Shown: positions 24,957 through 34,873, counted from the first letter of the stretch. The stretch is 64,000 nucleotides of DNA from Pelomonas sp. CA6 (GCF_022549225.1 NZ_JAKZFD010000002.1:372001-436000); one strand, 5' to 3'. Notes: generated from the sequence alone by a model not told the origin. Made by a program: numbers and translations.

Positions 24957-25478
24957 ATGAGCCAAGCCCTGCCACCGCTGGAATTGCGCCGCGCCGCGCC
25001 CGATGACCTGCTGCGCATCGAGAACCTCATGCAGTTCTACAACTACGATCTCAGCCAGTGGACGCCCGTGCCCTTCGGCGACAACGGGCTCTACCAGCTG
25101 CGGCCTAAGGCGCCCTACTGGGCGCAGCCCGGCGTGCACCCCTTTTTGATTCACATCGATCAGCAGCTGGCCGGCTTCGCGGTCGTCGACGACGAAACGC
25201 AGGAAGCCGACACCGATCACAACATGGGCTACTTCTTCCTGGCGCGGGGCTACCGCGGCCGCGGCCTGGCGACCCACGCCGCCGGCGAGGTGCTGCAGCG
25301 CTTCCCGGGGCGCTGGGAGGTCTATCACCTGCTGGTCAACACCCCGGCCGCCGAGTTCTGGCCGGAGGTGATACGCCACCATGCCGAAGGCGAGATCCAG
25401 CGCGAGCCGCGCCTGATCCATGAGGATCCCTGTGTGCTCTACCGCTTCAACGTCGCGGCGCGCGGCGGACTCGCCTGA
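24957..25478 (+). CDS. GNAT family N-acetyltransferase
   Basis: A 173-aa acetyltransferase; GAGAGGA precedes the ATG at 24957. Family elements are LELRRAAPDDLLRIENLMQFYNYDLS, AGFAVVDD, and motif A in FFLARGYRGRGLATHAAGEVL. The final strand is CVLYRF. Such 'NLMQFYxYD' acetyltransferases are common and of unknown substrate. A YjdF-like gene follows 15 bases later. Confidence 0.88.
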   Translation: MSQALPPLELRRAAPDDLLRIENLMQFYNYDLSQWTPVPFGDNGLYQLRPKAPYWAQPGVHPFLIHIDQQLAGFAVVDDETQEADTDHNMGYFFLARGYRGRGLATHAAGEVLQRFPGRWEVYHLLVNTPAAEFWPEVIRHHAEGEIQREPRLIHEDPCVLYRFNVAARGGLA

Positions 25479-25493
25479 GCGTGGAAACCCAAC

Positions 25494-26141
25494 ATGACCA
25501 CAAGCACGCAAGCCCTGACCCCCGATCCCTCCCGGCTGCCGTGGCTGCTCAGCCCGCTGCTGCTGGCTGCGCTGCTGCTGTCGGGCTGGCACCCGTATGA
25601 CCGCACCACCTGGTGGCTGGAGGTGCTGCCGGTGCTGATCGCCTGGCCGCTGATCCTTGCCAACGCGCGCCGCTATCCGCTCACGCCGCTGTTGCTGGGC
25701 CTGGTCTTTCTGCATTGCCTGGTGTTGATACTGGGCGGCGCCTACACCTATGCGCGCGTGCCGCTGGGCGAATGGGCGCGCGAGGCCTGGCACCTGAGCC
25801 GCAACCCCTATGACAAGCTGGGGCACCTGATGCAGGGCTTCGTGCCCGCGCTGGCGGCGCGCGAGATCCTGCGCCGCGGCGCCCATGTGCGGGGACGCAA
25901 GATGCTTGCCTTTGTCGTCGTCTGCATCGTGCTGGCGATCAGCGCCGGCTACGAGCTGCTGGAATGGGCCTCGGCGCTGGCGCTGGGCCAGGGCGCGGAT
26001 GAGTTCCTCGGCACCCAGGGCGATCCGTGGGACACGCAGTCCGACATGTTCTGCGCCCTGGTGGGAGCGGTTCTGTCGCTGCTGTTGCTGAGTCGCTGGC
26101 ATGAGCGCCAGCTGCGCGCGCTGGGCGTGCCGCCGCCCTGA
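25494..26141 (+). CDS. YjdF/DUF2238 family inner-membrane protein
   Basis: A 215-aa polytopic membrane protein. Signature blocks of DUF2238 are HCLVLILGGAYTYARVPLG, NPYDKLGHLMQGFVPAL and the C-terminal QGDPWDTQSDMFCALVGA. Six or so helices are predicted. The function is unknown. It is probably co-transcribed with the GNAT upstream. Confidence 0.9.
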   Translation: MTTSTQALTPDPSRLPWLLSPLLLAALLLSGWHPYDRTTWWLEVLPVLIAWPLILANARRYPLTPLLLGLVFLHCLVLILGGAYTYARVPLGEWAREAWHLSRNPYDKLGHLMQGFVPALAAREILRRGAHVRGRKMLAFVVVCIVLAISAGYELLEWASALALGQGADEFLGTQGDPWDTQSDMFCALVGAVLSLLLLSRWHERQLRALGVPPP

Positions 26142-26160
26142 GCGCCCCGCGTCCCCTGCC

Positions 26161-27513
26161 TCAGCCCACGACGCGGCTGAGCAGCCCCAGCAGCGCGCAG
26201 GCCGCGATCACCTCCATCACGCCGCGCCGGTAGCGCAGCAGCGCCACCGCGGCGCCCAGCGCGATCGCCGCGGCGCGCCAGTCCGGCGCCTGGGCCAGGC
26301 CCTGCGGCCACAGCACCTGCACGCCGAAGAACAGCGCCAGGTTCAGGATCACGCCCACCACCGCCGCGGTCACCGCCGTCAGCGGCGCGGCCAGGCGCAG
26401 CCGACCGTGGGTGGCCTCCACCAGCGGTCCCCCGGCGAGGATGAACACGAAGGACGGCAGAAAGGTGAACCAAGTCACCACGGCGGCGGCCAGCACGCCG
26501 GCTCCCACCGGTCCCAGTGCCGCGGCCAGGGCCAGGTCTTGCCACCCGGCGACAAAGCCCACGAAGCTCACCACCATGATCAGCGGCCCCGGCGTGGTCT
26601 CGCCCAGCGCCAGCCCGTCCATCATCTGGGCCGCGCTGATCCAGCCGTGCTGCTGCACCACGCCCTGCAGCACATAGGGCAGCACCGCGTAGGCGCCGCC
26701 GAAGGTCAGCAGCGCCGCCTGGCTGAAGAAACGCCCCGCCTGCACCGGCAGGCTGTGCAGCCCGAACAGCGCCGCCAGCGCGGCCATGGGCAGCAGCCAC
26801 GCCAGCGCGCCCAGTGCCAGCGTGACGCACAGGCGAGCGCGACGAAAGCGCGCATGCGCCGGCGTGGGCGTGTCGTCGTCGATCACCGCCGGTGCATGGG
26901 GGGCGGCGCTGGCCGGCGCGTGCCCGCTGGCCGCGCCGAACTGCCGAGGTGCCCAGCGCCCGCCCGCCACGCCCAGCAATGCCGCCACGCCGATGATCAG
27001 CGGAAATGGCAGGTGAAGCCCGGCGATCGCGACGAAGGACGCCGCGGCGATGCCCCACAGCCAGCCGCCCTTCAGCGCCCGCGCGCCGATGCGCTGCACC
27101 GCCTGCACGACGATGGCCGCCACCGCTGGCTTGATGCCGTACAGCAGACCGGCGATCAGCGGCGTCTGGCCCCAGGCCATGTAGATCCAGGACAGCCCGA
27201 TCAGGATCAGCAGCGAGGGCAGCACGAACAGCCCGCCGGCGATCAGGCCACCCGGCGTCCTGTGCAGCAGCCAGCCCAGGTAGGTGGCCAGCTGTTGCGC
27301 CTCCGGTCCCGGCAGCAGCATGCAGTAGTTCAGCGCATGCAGAAAGCGCCGCTCGCTGATCCAGCGCCGCCGCTCCACCAGTTCCTGGTGAAGGATGGCG
27401 ATCTGCCCGGCCGGACCGCCGAAGCTGATGAAGCCCAGCTTGAGCCAGAAGCGCAGCGCTTCGGCCAGCCCGGGATGGGGTGGACGATCGGCCGGGACGG
27501 GGGCAGTGGACAT
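26161..27513 (-). CDS. chrA: Chromate transporter, long-chain CHR family
   Basis: A 450-aa ChrA with two CHR domains. The N-terminal domain carries FISFGGPAGQIAILHQELVERRRW and MLLPGPEAQQLATYLGW. The C-terminal domain carries LLTFGGAYAVLPYVLQGVV and LGETTPGPLIMVVSFVGFVAGW. Two-domain ChrA proteins export chromate. The ATG at 27513 is preferred over an upstream frame extension. The region upstream has an AT-rich patch with an ATACGTAT palindrome (27583-27590), which could be an operator or part of a promoter. No chrB is adjacent. Confidence 0.93.
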   Translation of the reverse strand: MSTAPVPADRPPHPGLAEALRFWLKLGFISFGGPAGQIAILHQELVERRRWISERRFLHALNYCMLLPGPEAQQLATYLGWLLHRTPGGLIAGGLFVLPSLLILIGLSWIYMAWGQTPLIAGLLYGIKPAVAAIVVQAVQRIGARALKGGWLWGIAAASFVAIAGLHLPFPLIIGVAALLGVAGGRWAPRQFGAASGHAPASAAPHAPAVIDDDTPTPAHARFRRARLCVTLALGALAWLLPMAALAALFGLHSLPVQAGRFFSQAALLTFGGAYAVLPYVLQGVVQQHGWISAAQMMDGLALGETTPGPLIMVVSFVGFVAGWQDLALAAALGPVGAGVLAAAVVTWFTFLPSFVFILAGGPLVEATHGRLRLAAPLTAVTAAVVGVILNLALFFGVQVLWPQGLAQAPDWRAAAIALGAAVALLRYRRGVMEVIAACALLGLLSRVVG

Positions 27514-27716
27514 GGCGCCATTGTGCGTGCGCGCCGATGACGGTGCGCCAAACGCCCTTGCAAACGGCAATCGATCATGAATATACGTATTTACTGATGT
27601 TTGGATGGGCACGGCGGGCCTCGGGGCGCTAAATTCGGCCCCGCCTTACGGCGGCCTGGCCGCCGCTGAGCCGGCGCCCGCCTTCAGGAGCACGGCCGAC
27701 AACACAGGGAATCACG

Positions 27717-29261
27717 ATGAAGAACTTGCGATTCAGCACCCGTTTGCTGCTCTGCGCGGTCGTCCCCGCGCTCTTCTTCCTGGCCGCGGTCGGCGCCTCG
27801 CTGGCCGGCCTGTTCAGGACCGAAGGCGACTTCGCGCGCCTGATCGAGCGCGAACTGGCGATCGCCAACGGCTTCAACGAGATGTACGGCCAGGGCCTGC
27901 AGATGGGCCAGGCGCTGCGCAACATCGTGCTGGCGCCCGAGAACAAGAAGGCCTATGCCAACTTCGATGCCGCGCGCGAGGCCTTCGACAAGGCGCTGGA
28001 AGGCGTGCGTCCGCTCACCGCCGGCCTCGCCATCGAGGCCTCGCTGCCGCGCCTGGCCGAGCTGCGCCAGACCCAGACGGTGGCGCAGAACGAGGTGCTG
28101 TCGCTGTCCGGCAAGGACCAGGCGGCGGCCATCGCGGCGCTCAATGCGCGCGAGACGCCGGCCTGGCGCGAGCTGCGCGCCGAGGTTCTGAAGCAGGTCG
28201 AGGCGGCGCGCCAGATGGCCGAGCAGGCGCGCGAGGAAACCAACCGCGCGGTGGAACGCTCGCAGCGCTGGGCCGCTGCGCTGGCGCTGCTGGCCGCGCT
28301 GGTGGCCGGCGTGCTGCTCTTCACCACCCAGCGCACGGTGCGCCGTGAACTGGGCGGCGATCCGCAGGATGCTGCCGCGGCGCTGCGCCGCATTGCGTCG
28401 GGCGACCTGTCCGAGGACGTGCCGTCCAGCAATGGCGGTGCGCAGAGCCTGATGGCTGAGCTGGCGCGCATGCAGGAATCGCTGCGTACGCTGGTGGGCC
28501 AGGTGCGCGGCGCCAGCGAAAGCATCCTGGTGGCCAGCTCCGAGGTCGCGCAAGGCAGCGGCGACCTGTCCGCGCGCACCGAGCAGGCCGCGTCCAGCCT
28601 GCAGGAGACGGCGGCGTCGATGGAGCAGATCACCTCCTCGGTGCGCAGCAGCGCCGACGCGGCATCCACCGCCAACCAGCTGGTGGCCAATGCGGCCGAC
28701 ACCGCCGGCCGCGGCGGCCAGGTGGTGGCCGATGTGGTCAGCACCATGGACGACATCCGCGCCGGCTCGCGCCGCATCGGCGACATCATCGGCGTGATCG
28801 ACGGCATCGCCTTCCAGACCAACATCCTGGCGCTGAACGCCGCGGTGGAGGCCGCGCGCGCCGGTGAACAGGGGCGCGGCTTCGCGGTCGTGGCCGGCGA
28901 GGTGCGCAGCCTGGCGCAGCGCTCGGCCGAGGCGGCCAAGGAGATCAAGACCCTGATCACCGCCAGCATGGAGCAGGTGGAATCCGGCGCCGAGCGCGTC
29001 GGCGCGGCGGGCCAGACCATGGACGACATCGTCGCCAGCGTGCGCCGCGTCAACGACGTGATCAACGAGATCAGCGCCGCCAGCGCCGAGCAGAGCAGCG
29101 GCATCGAGCAGATTGGCGCCGCGGTGGGCCAGCTCGACGAGGCCACCCAGCAGAACGCCGCGCTGGTGGAGGAGTCCGCCGCCGCCGCCGAATCGCTGAA
29201 GGAGCAGGCCCAGGCGCTGGCCCAGCTTGTGGGGGAATTCCGGCTGCAGCCGGGGCGTTGA
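27717..29261 (+). CDS. Methyl-accepting chemotaxis protein
   Basis: A 514-aa chemoreceptor. TM1 is at about residues 10-32 and TM2 at about 185-206; between them is a roughly 150-residue periplasmic four-helix-bundle-like sensor. A short HAMP region follows ([12 protein letters not shown]). The signalling domain (about 260-510) contains the hairpin tip [20 protein letters not shown] and [23 protein letters not shown]. No C-terminal CheR pentapeptide is present. The ligand is unknown. It stands alone. Confidence 0.95.
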   Translation: MKNLRFSTRLLLCAVVPALFFLAAVGASLAGLFRTEGDFARLIERELAIANGFNEMYGQGLQMGQALRNIVLAPENKKAYANFDAAREAFDKALEGVRPLTAGLAIEASLPRLAELRQTQTVAQNEVLSLSGKDQAAAIAALNARETPAWRELRAEVLKQVEAARQMAEQAREETNRAVERSQRWAAALALLAALVAGVLLFTTQRTVRRELGGDPQDAAAALRRIASGDLSEDVPSSNGGAQSLMAELARMQESLRTLVGQVRGASESILVASSEVAQGSGDLSARTEQAASSLQETAASMEQITSSVRSSADAASTANQLVANAADTAGRGGQVVADVVSTMDDIRAGSRRIGDIIGVIDGIAFQTNILALNAAVEAARAGEQGRGFAVVAGEVRSLAQRSAEAAKEIKTLITASMEQVESGAERVGAAGQTMDDIVASVRRVNDVINEISAASAEQSSGIEQIGAAVGQLDEATQQNAALVEESAAAAESLKEQAQALAQLVGEFRLQPGR

Positions 29262-29325
29262 GTCGCTGCCCGATGAACCGCGGGCGGTCGCAGATCGCCC
29301 GACGTCTGATGTTCTGGTTTTCCTC

Positions 29326-29345
29326 CCCTGTCAAGCTTGACAGGG
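29326..29345. repeat. 20-bp perfect palindrome upstream of the RHS gene
   Basis: CCCTGTCAAG followed directly by CTTGACAGGG is a perfect 20-bp palindrome without spacer, 64 bases before the rhs start. It has no T-run and no partner copy that I could find in the window. It could be a regulator operator or a cruciform-type recombination site. Confidence 0.6.
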
Positions 29346-29408
29346 TGTGGAATTTCGCCTGGCAGCTACCCTCATCGTCACAAAAAAGATGCGGGGGAGT
29401 TAGCAGGA

Positions 29409-32400
29409 ATGTTCAAACAGAACATCAAGAAAAGAGGCATCGCGCTCTTGATGCTGTTGGCTGCTGGGTACAGCAGCGCCGAAAACCCGACAACGCGCCC
29501 AATGGGTGCGGACGACCACGTTGCCGAAGTGAATGCGGCTCCGGGAGGTAACCCCACCCCCCCACCCTACTTCGAGCAGAACATCCTCGTGCGCTCGGGA
29601 GAGACGGTCCGGGGACTGGGCCCTGACTTGATGGGGGACTCCATCAACGAATACAGCGGCGGCCTGGTGTTCAACCACACCGATGTCGCTCTGCCTGGCA
29701 ATCACGCGCTCCCGGTATCGGTCGGAAGACGGCTGGCGGCCGGCACGAAGCAGGCCGCCTTCCATTCGGGGCTGTTTGGAGACTGGGACCTGGAGATTCC
29801 TCACCTGCATACCGTGGTCGGGAAAGGAGAGACCTGGTACGGCGATGCCTATCAGACCCGCAACGGTAACCGATGCAGCCAGTTTGTCCTGCCTGCCCCC
29901 GTTTCTGTCAACGGCGGGAACAGAATGCTCAGCGCCCATCCCTACCAGTACTGGGACGGTTATCACCTGTACACCCCCGGGGACGGTGATCAGACCATGC
30001 TCAGCCGCCCCGCGGCCGCCGGAGGTACGGGCCTGCCACAGCCCTCGAACGGCGGACCTTATCCGATCGTCACCAAGAAGCATTGGACATTCAGCTGTCT
30101 TCCGTCGATGGCGCGTGGATCCGGGGAAGGCTTTCTGGCGCATGCCCCCGATGGCACGCGTTACCAGTTCGACCATATGGTGAGCCGGGTGCATCCCAGC
30201 TTCAAGTTGGCGGCCGGTGCTGTCATGGAGCGGAGCCAGATCTGGATCCTGCCCACCCAGATCATGGATCGTTTCGGGAACTGGGTGCGCTATAGCTATG
30301 GCGGAGCAGATGGATGGCAGCTCAACTCGATCACCTCTAGTGATGGGCGGTCCATCACCTTCACCTATGGGGGCAATGGCAATCGCGTGCAATCGGTCAG
30401 CGACGGCACACGGACCTGGAGCTATGTCTACGACGGCAACGGCGCCTTGCAGCAAGTCGTGCAACCGGATGGCTCGCGGTGGCAGTTCGCCCTGTCGCAG
30501 ATCGAGAGAGATCCCCTTTCCTCACCCGACCCCGACTGTGGTGACGGCGCGGCCGAAGCGCCCTGGGATAACGAGGTCCGCACCGGAACGATCACGCATC
30601 CCTCCGGGGCCGTGGGCACCTTCAATCTCCGCATGACGATGCATGGGCGCTCAAATGTGCCCCAACCGCGCGTATGCATGGCCGCTACGCTCTCCCGCTA
30701 CTTCACGAACTACGCGCTGAGAAGCAAGACCCTCAGCGGACCCGGCTTGGCCCCCATGACCTGGTCCTATGCGTACAGCACGGCGGAGGGCAGCTATGCG
30801 CCTTGCAATGGCTGCACCTCGACCAAGACGGTCAGCGTGACGGACCCTCTGGGCCATGTTGCCGTCAGCACTTACGGAACGCTGCACGGCCTCAACGAAG
30901 GGTTGCTGCTCGGCCAAGCCATCAGCAATTCAGAGGGCGGTCTGTTGCGCACCACCAGCTATGCCTATGCGGCACCCAACCGAGGGCCCTACCCCGCGTT
31001 TGTCGGTAACAACGGCAGCATCACCGATCCGATGAGCGCGATCTGGGTACCTCAGAGCCAGCGCGTGATCAACCAGCAAGACGTCTCATTCACTCAGGAA
31101 GTCACGGGATTTGACAGCCTGGCTCGGCCGACCGGATGGCTCTCGTCCAGCAGTCTGGGCCACAGCCGGACTGAAGAGATAGCCTACTACGACCACACCG
31201 GCTTGTGGGTGTTGGGTCAGACGGCAAGCCGGACGGTTGCGGGCGTCACCACCTCCAGCACTGCCTACGACGGCGGCACGGCGCAACCCAGGGCCACCTA
31301 TGCCTTCGGCAAGCTGCAGACCGTTTTCACCTTCAATGCCGACGGAACACTGGCCGCCACCAAGGATGGGCTGAATCACGCGACCTCCTATGCCAACTAC
31401 AAGCGAGGACTGCCGCAGAACGTCCAGTATGCCGACGGCAGCACCCTCAGTGCCGCCATCAACAACATTGGCGGCATTGCCAGCGTGACCAACGAAGCTG
31501 GCGTGACCTGGAACTTTGGCTATGACGCCATGGGGCGGCTCGCCAGCAAGACGCCGCCCGGAGGCGACGCCCAGCCCTACAACACAACCCACCTGTCCTT
31601 CGTTCAGGCGAATGCACCGGCCTACGGCCTGGAAGCCAACCACTGGCGCCAGACCGTCACCACAGGAAGCGCCGTAAGCACCCATTACTACGACGCGCGC
31701 TGGCGAAAGCGCCTGACTGTGATCCACGACGCGAACGACGTCGCCAACACGCAGCGCGTGCAGCGGTTTGACTACGATCCGTACAACCGCTTGGTCTTCG
31801 TCAGCTATCCGGCACGGTCCCTGCCATCGGTTCAGGCCACCATCGCGGGAATCGCCACGACTTACGACGCATTGGGTCGTTCCACCGGCACGCGGTCCGA
31901 CAGCGAGCTGGGCGTCCTCACGACGACGACCCAGTACATGCCCGGCTTTCAGCGGCAGTTCACCGACGCGCGCGGCCATACGACTTTGACGGGGTTCCAG
32001 GCGTTTGACGAACCCACCGAAGCCGCGGTGGCGTGGGAACAAGGCCCGTCGGGCTACAACCTGAGCATCGAAAGAGACGTCTTCGGCAAGACCCTCCACC
32101 TCACCCGCAGCGGCAGCTACGAGGGGGCTGTGATCAGCGTTACCCGAAGCTATGTGTACGACGAATACCACAGGCTGTGCAAAACCGTCGAGCCAGAAAC
32201 GGGCGCGACGATCCAGTATCTGGATGCGGCCGACAACGTCGCCTGGCGCGGTCTGGGCCTGAGCCTGACCAGCCTGTCCGGGTGCGACTGGGGTGACGTT
32301 CCGGCGAATCGAATCGTGGGCTATGCCTACGACACGCGCAACCGGCTGACGAGCACCTCCTACGGCGATGCAAGCCCGGGCATCGAGCGCAGCTACACGC

Positions 32401-34061
32401 CGGACGGTCTGCTTGCGAGCGTGAGTTCCGATGGTTCCACCTGGACCTATGGCTACAACAACCGGCGTCTGTTGACGGCCGAACAACTGAGCCTGGACGG
32501 TGCCAGCTACGTCATTGGCCGCAACTACGAAGCCAACGGACATCTCAGCGCGCTGAGCTATCCAGAAGGCGCGACGGTGGCCTACCAGCCCAATGCGTTG
32601 GGAGAAGCCACGCAAGTGAGCGGCTACGCCAGCGGGGTGAGCTACCACCCCAACGGGATGGTGGCGGGCTACCGCTTGAGCAATGGCATCCAGCACACAT
32701 TGACGCTCAATGCACGGGGCCTGCCGTATCAAAACATTGATGCAGGCGTGCTGAACGACGTCTATGGCTATGACGCCAACGGAAACGTCACGAGCATCGT
32801 GGATCAGCAAGAAGGGGTGAGCACGCGAACGCTGGCCTATGACGGTTTGAACCAGCTGACTGTGGCCAACTCGAATGTGTGGGGTTCGGGGAGCTACGAG
32901 TACGACCCGCTGGGCAACCTGCGCAAGAGCGTGATCGGAGCGCGCAGCTCAGTGCACGGGTATGACGGGAGGAGCAACCGGCTGGTGGCGATCAACACGA
33001 ATGGCAGCGTGACGGGCTACGGGTACGACGCCAACGGCAATGTGAGGCAACGAGGGACGCAGAGCTACGTGTTCGATCTGGGGAACCGGCTGAGGCAGGC
33101 GGTGGGAGTGGCGAGCTACAGCTACGACGGGCATGGCCGGCGCACGAAGGTGGCGGGAAGCGCAGGAGCAAGCCAGGTGCAGGTGTACTCGCTGGAGGGG
33201 CAATTGCTGTACGGGAAGCAGCAGCAAGGGGGCCAGGGAGAGGGGATACGCTACGTGTACCTGGGGAGGCAGGTGCTGGCGCAGACGAGCAGCGGGAGCG
33301 GGAGCCAGTACCTGCACAAGGATGTGCTGGGGAGCGCGGTGGCGCGCACGGGAAGCGGAGGTGAATGGGTAGGGGGGCGCACGCGGTGGGAGCCGTACGG
33401 AGGACACAGCGGGGCGGCGCCGGGGAGGCTGGGCTTCACGGGGCATGTGGAGGACGCGGATACGTTGCTGACGTACATGCAGCAGCGGTATTACGATCCC
33501 ATCGCAGCGCGCTTCCTATCGGTGGATCCTGTAGTGACCGATGCTGCGACTGGGAAGTCGTTCGGGCGCTACCACTACGGGGACAACAATCCATACAAGT
33601 ACACAGACCCGGATGGACGCGAAGTCAAGGTGGTCGGCAGCAACGACTTCAAGAAACAAGTTGCTGCAAACATTAAGCAGATCGAGTCCGGACCGAATGG
33701 CAAGGCATTGATGCAAGAGGCCTACGCAACGCCCCGTGTTATCACCATTACGGAAACCAAGGGCGGAAACTTCAACGAGACTTCGAGCAAGGCCGATAAG
33801 CAGCCCTCGGACTCCAAGATTGGATTCAATCCGTCTAGCAAAGAGGGCGGCAAGGATGCGACTGGCAGCACGAATCGTCCTGCTTTTGTTGGCTTAGGGC
33901 ATGAGGTGGGCCATGCGGTTGCCGCTTCTAAAGGAGAACAGAGCTTCGATAGGGGGAGTGGGAAGGCGGGCACTACACCACCAAGCGAGAAGCAATCCCT
34001 GAAGGCTGAAAATGGAATCCGACAAGATCACAAGCTGCCACTGCGGCCTTCTTACTACTAG
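29409..34061 (+). CDS. Exported RHS/YD-repeat polymorphic toxin with metallopeptidase tip
   Basis: A 1550-aa RHS protein. The start at 29409 opens a Sec signal (KKRGIALLMLLAAGYSSA). An N-terminal domain of about 330 residues is followed by YD repeats (for example YDALGRSTGTRSD, YDPYNRLVFVSY) that would form the RHS cocoon. The core motif RYYDPIAARFLSVDP starts at R1360 and ends near residue 1400 (NNPYKYTDPDG). The tip, about 150 residues, is AT-richer and carries HEVGH (1498-1502), a zinc-metallopeptidase motif like the M91 family found in RHS tips. No PAAR or VgrG is nearby, so export is probably Sec-dependent. The tip is the likely toxic effector. Confidence 0.92.
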   Translation: MFKQNIKKRGIALLMLLAAGYSSAENPTTRPMGADDHVAEVNAAPGGNPTPPPYFEQNILVRSGETVRGLGPDLMGDSINEYSGGLVFNHTDVALPGNHALPVSVGRRLAAGTKQAAFHSGLFGDWDLEIPHLHTVVGKGETWYGDAYQTRNGNRCSQFVLPAPVSVNGGNRMLSAHPYQYWDGYHLYTPGDGDQTMLSRPAAAGGTGLPQPSNGGPYPIVTKKHWTFSCLPSMARGSGEGFLAHAPDGTRYQFDHMVSRVHPSFKLAAGAVMERSQIWILPTQIMDRFGNWVRYSYGGADGWQLNSITSSDGRSITFTYGGNGNRVQSVSDGTRTWSYVYDGNGALQQVVQPDGSRWQFALSQIERDPLSSPDPDCGDGAAEAPWDNEVRTGTITHPSGAVGTFNLRMTMHGRSNVPQPRVCMAATLSRYFTNYALRSKTLSGPGLAPMTWSYAYSTAEGSYAPCNGCTSTKTVSVTDPLGHVAVSTYGTLHGLNEGLLLGQAISNSEGGLLRTTSYAYAAPNRGPYPAFVGNNGSITDPMSAIWVPQSQRVINQQDVSFTQEVTGFDSLARPTGWLSSSSLGHSRTEEIAYYDHTGLWVLGQTASRTVAGVTTSSTAYDGGTAQPRATYAFGKLQTVFTFNADGTLAATKDGLNHATSYANYKRGLPQNVQYADGSTLSAAINNIGGIASVTNEAGVTWNFGYDAMGRLASKTPPGGDAQPYNTTHLSFVQANAPAYGLEANHWRQTVTTGSAVSTHYYDARWRKRLTVIHDANDVANTQRVQRFDYDPYNRLVFVSYPARSLPSVQATIAGIATTYDALGRSTGTRSDSELGVLTTTTQYMPGFQRQFTDARGHTTLTGFQAFDEPTEAAVAWEQGPSGYNLSIERDVFGKTLHLTRSGSYEGAVISVTRSYVYDEYHRLCKTVEPETGATIQYLDAADNVAWRGLGLSLTSLSGCDWGDVPANRIVGYAYDTRNRLTSTSYGDASPGIERSYTPDGLLASVSSDGSTWTYGYNNRRLLTAEQLSLDGASYVIGRNYEANGHLSALSYPEGATVAYQPNALGEATQVSGYASGVSYHPNGMVAGYRLSNGIQHTLTLNARGLPYQNIDAGVLNDVYGYDANGNVTSIVDQQEGVSTRTLAYDGLNQLTVANSNVWGSGSYEYDPLGNLRKSVIGARSSVHGYDGRSNRLVAINTNGSVTGYGYDANGNVRQRGTQSYVFDLGNRLRQAVGVASYSYDGHGRRTKVAGSAGASQVQVYSLEGQLLYGKQQQGGQGEGIRYVYLGRQVLAQTSSGSGSQYLHKDVLGSAVARTGSGGEWVGGRTRWEPYGGHSGAAPGRLGFTGHVEDADTLLTYMQQRYYDPIAARFLSVDPVVTDAATGKSFGRYHYGDNNPYKYTDPDGREVKVVGSNDFKKQVAANIKQIESGPNGKALMQEAYATPRVITITETKGGNFNETSSKADKQPSDSKIGFNPSSKEGGKDATGSTNRPAFVGLGHEVGHAVAASKGEQSFDRGSGKAGTTPPSEKQSLKAENGIRQDHKLPLRPSYY

Positions 34062-34076
34062 TATTCCTTGTCAACT

Positions 34077-34502
34077 ATGACTAAGAAGCAAGTACCCCCC
34101 GTTGAGCTCTTGCATCGCAGGGCATCGCTTCGACGTTCTGCCGCCGCGATCCTTGCAGGCATCGGCTTTGGTGCGGCCAGCCCGGTTCATAGCAGCGGTG
34201 AACCAATGCCCTTTGTTCTAAATGCTGACTTCATCGCGAAACATGTCGAGCCCAAGATCAAGATGCCCAAGGGCGCTCATGCGCTGACCTCATATAAAAG
34301 GTACTACGCTGTTGATCGCTCGCGGGCAGGCGCTGTGAGCGTTGTGGGAGCCTTTATCCACGATGTCTCCGCTCCCGGCGTCGTGATTGTCGAGATGGAC
34401 GATTTGCCAAGGCGGCTTGACGGCGGTTGCGATGTGATCGACGTGCGTTACTCGGTAGCTGCTCGGCGCGTCCTCTCTGCCAGATGCAACGGTGTTGCAT
34501 AG
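34077..34502 (+). CDS. Candidate immunity or partner protein of the RHS tip, exported
   Basis: A 141-aa protein starting 15 bases after the rhs stop (ATG at 34077). Residues 17-43 (RRASLRRSAAAILAGIGFGAASPVHSSG, partly given) form a twin-Arg-like or Sec signal, so it is probably periplasmic. The remainder has no recognised domain. The position immediately after an RHS tip and the lower GC than the surroundings fit an immunity gene for the metallopeptidase tip; this is inference from position only. Confidence 0.65.
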   Translation: MTKKQVPPVELLHRRASLRRSAAAILAGIGFGAASPVHSSGEPMPFVLNADFIAKHVEPKIKMPKGAHALTSYKRYYAVDRSRAGAVSVVGAFIHDVSAPGVVIVEMDDLPRRLDGGCDVIDVRYSVAARRVLSARCNGVA

Positions 34503-34562
34503 CAAGCTGACCACACCCGTGGTCGGCCTGCGATGTAAAACCTCCTCGCAACGACGTTGCGG

Positions 34563-34592
34563 CCCAGCAGGCCCCTGGAGTGGCCTGCTGGG
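34563..34592 (+). terminator. Strong hairpin after the RHS/immunity pair
   Basis: An 11-bp perfect stem CCCAGCAGGCC/GGCCTGCTGGG (34563-34573 and 34582-34592) with an 8-base loop, 60 bases after the immunity-gene stop. Only GTT follows, so it may be a terminator without a good U-tract or a hairpin stabilising the mRNA end. Confidence 0.5.
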
Positions 34593-34724
34593 GTTGAGGC
34601 AAAATCGCTCCCGCAAAGACAACGAGCTGACGTTTAACTCAGCACACCCCTACGGACCACTGGGGCCCATTGCGGCACTGGTGACTCTGCCCAAAAGCCG
34701 AGCAGGTCACTTTGTGCCGTGCTT

Positions 34725-34785
34725 GCGCGCTGACCAATGACGGTTTGAACCCACTGACGGTGGCCAACTCCAATGTGCGCTTGCG
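34725..34785 (+). pseudogene. RHS remnant (displaced fragment)
   Basis: The 371-base gap between the immunity gene and metY contains a fragment whose translation LTNDGLNPLTVANSNV matches LAYDGLNQLTVANSNV in the upstream RHS protein (near base 32836-32881). About 42 bases align with only a few mismatches. It has no start, no core motif and no tip. Apart from the hairpin at 34563, nothing else is recognisable in this gap. Confidence 0.65.
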
Positions 34786-34873
34786 AGCAAGCTTATGCGC
34801 CGAACTCAGTTGGCCCCGGGCCAGGCCTGGCCTAGTCTCCAGGCCATCGACCACCCGCGCTGAGAGAACCGGC

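Noticed and set aside
34712-34873. N-terminal extension of metY
   Set aside because: The extra 54 codons carry the RHS scar and no family sequence; the ATG at 34874 gives the normal enzyme length.
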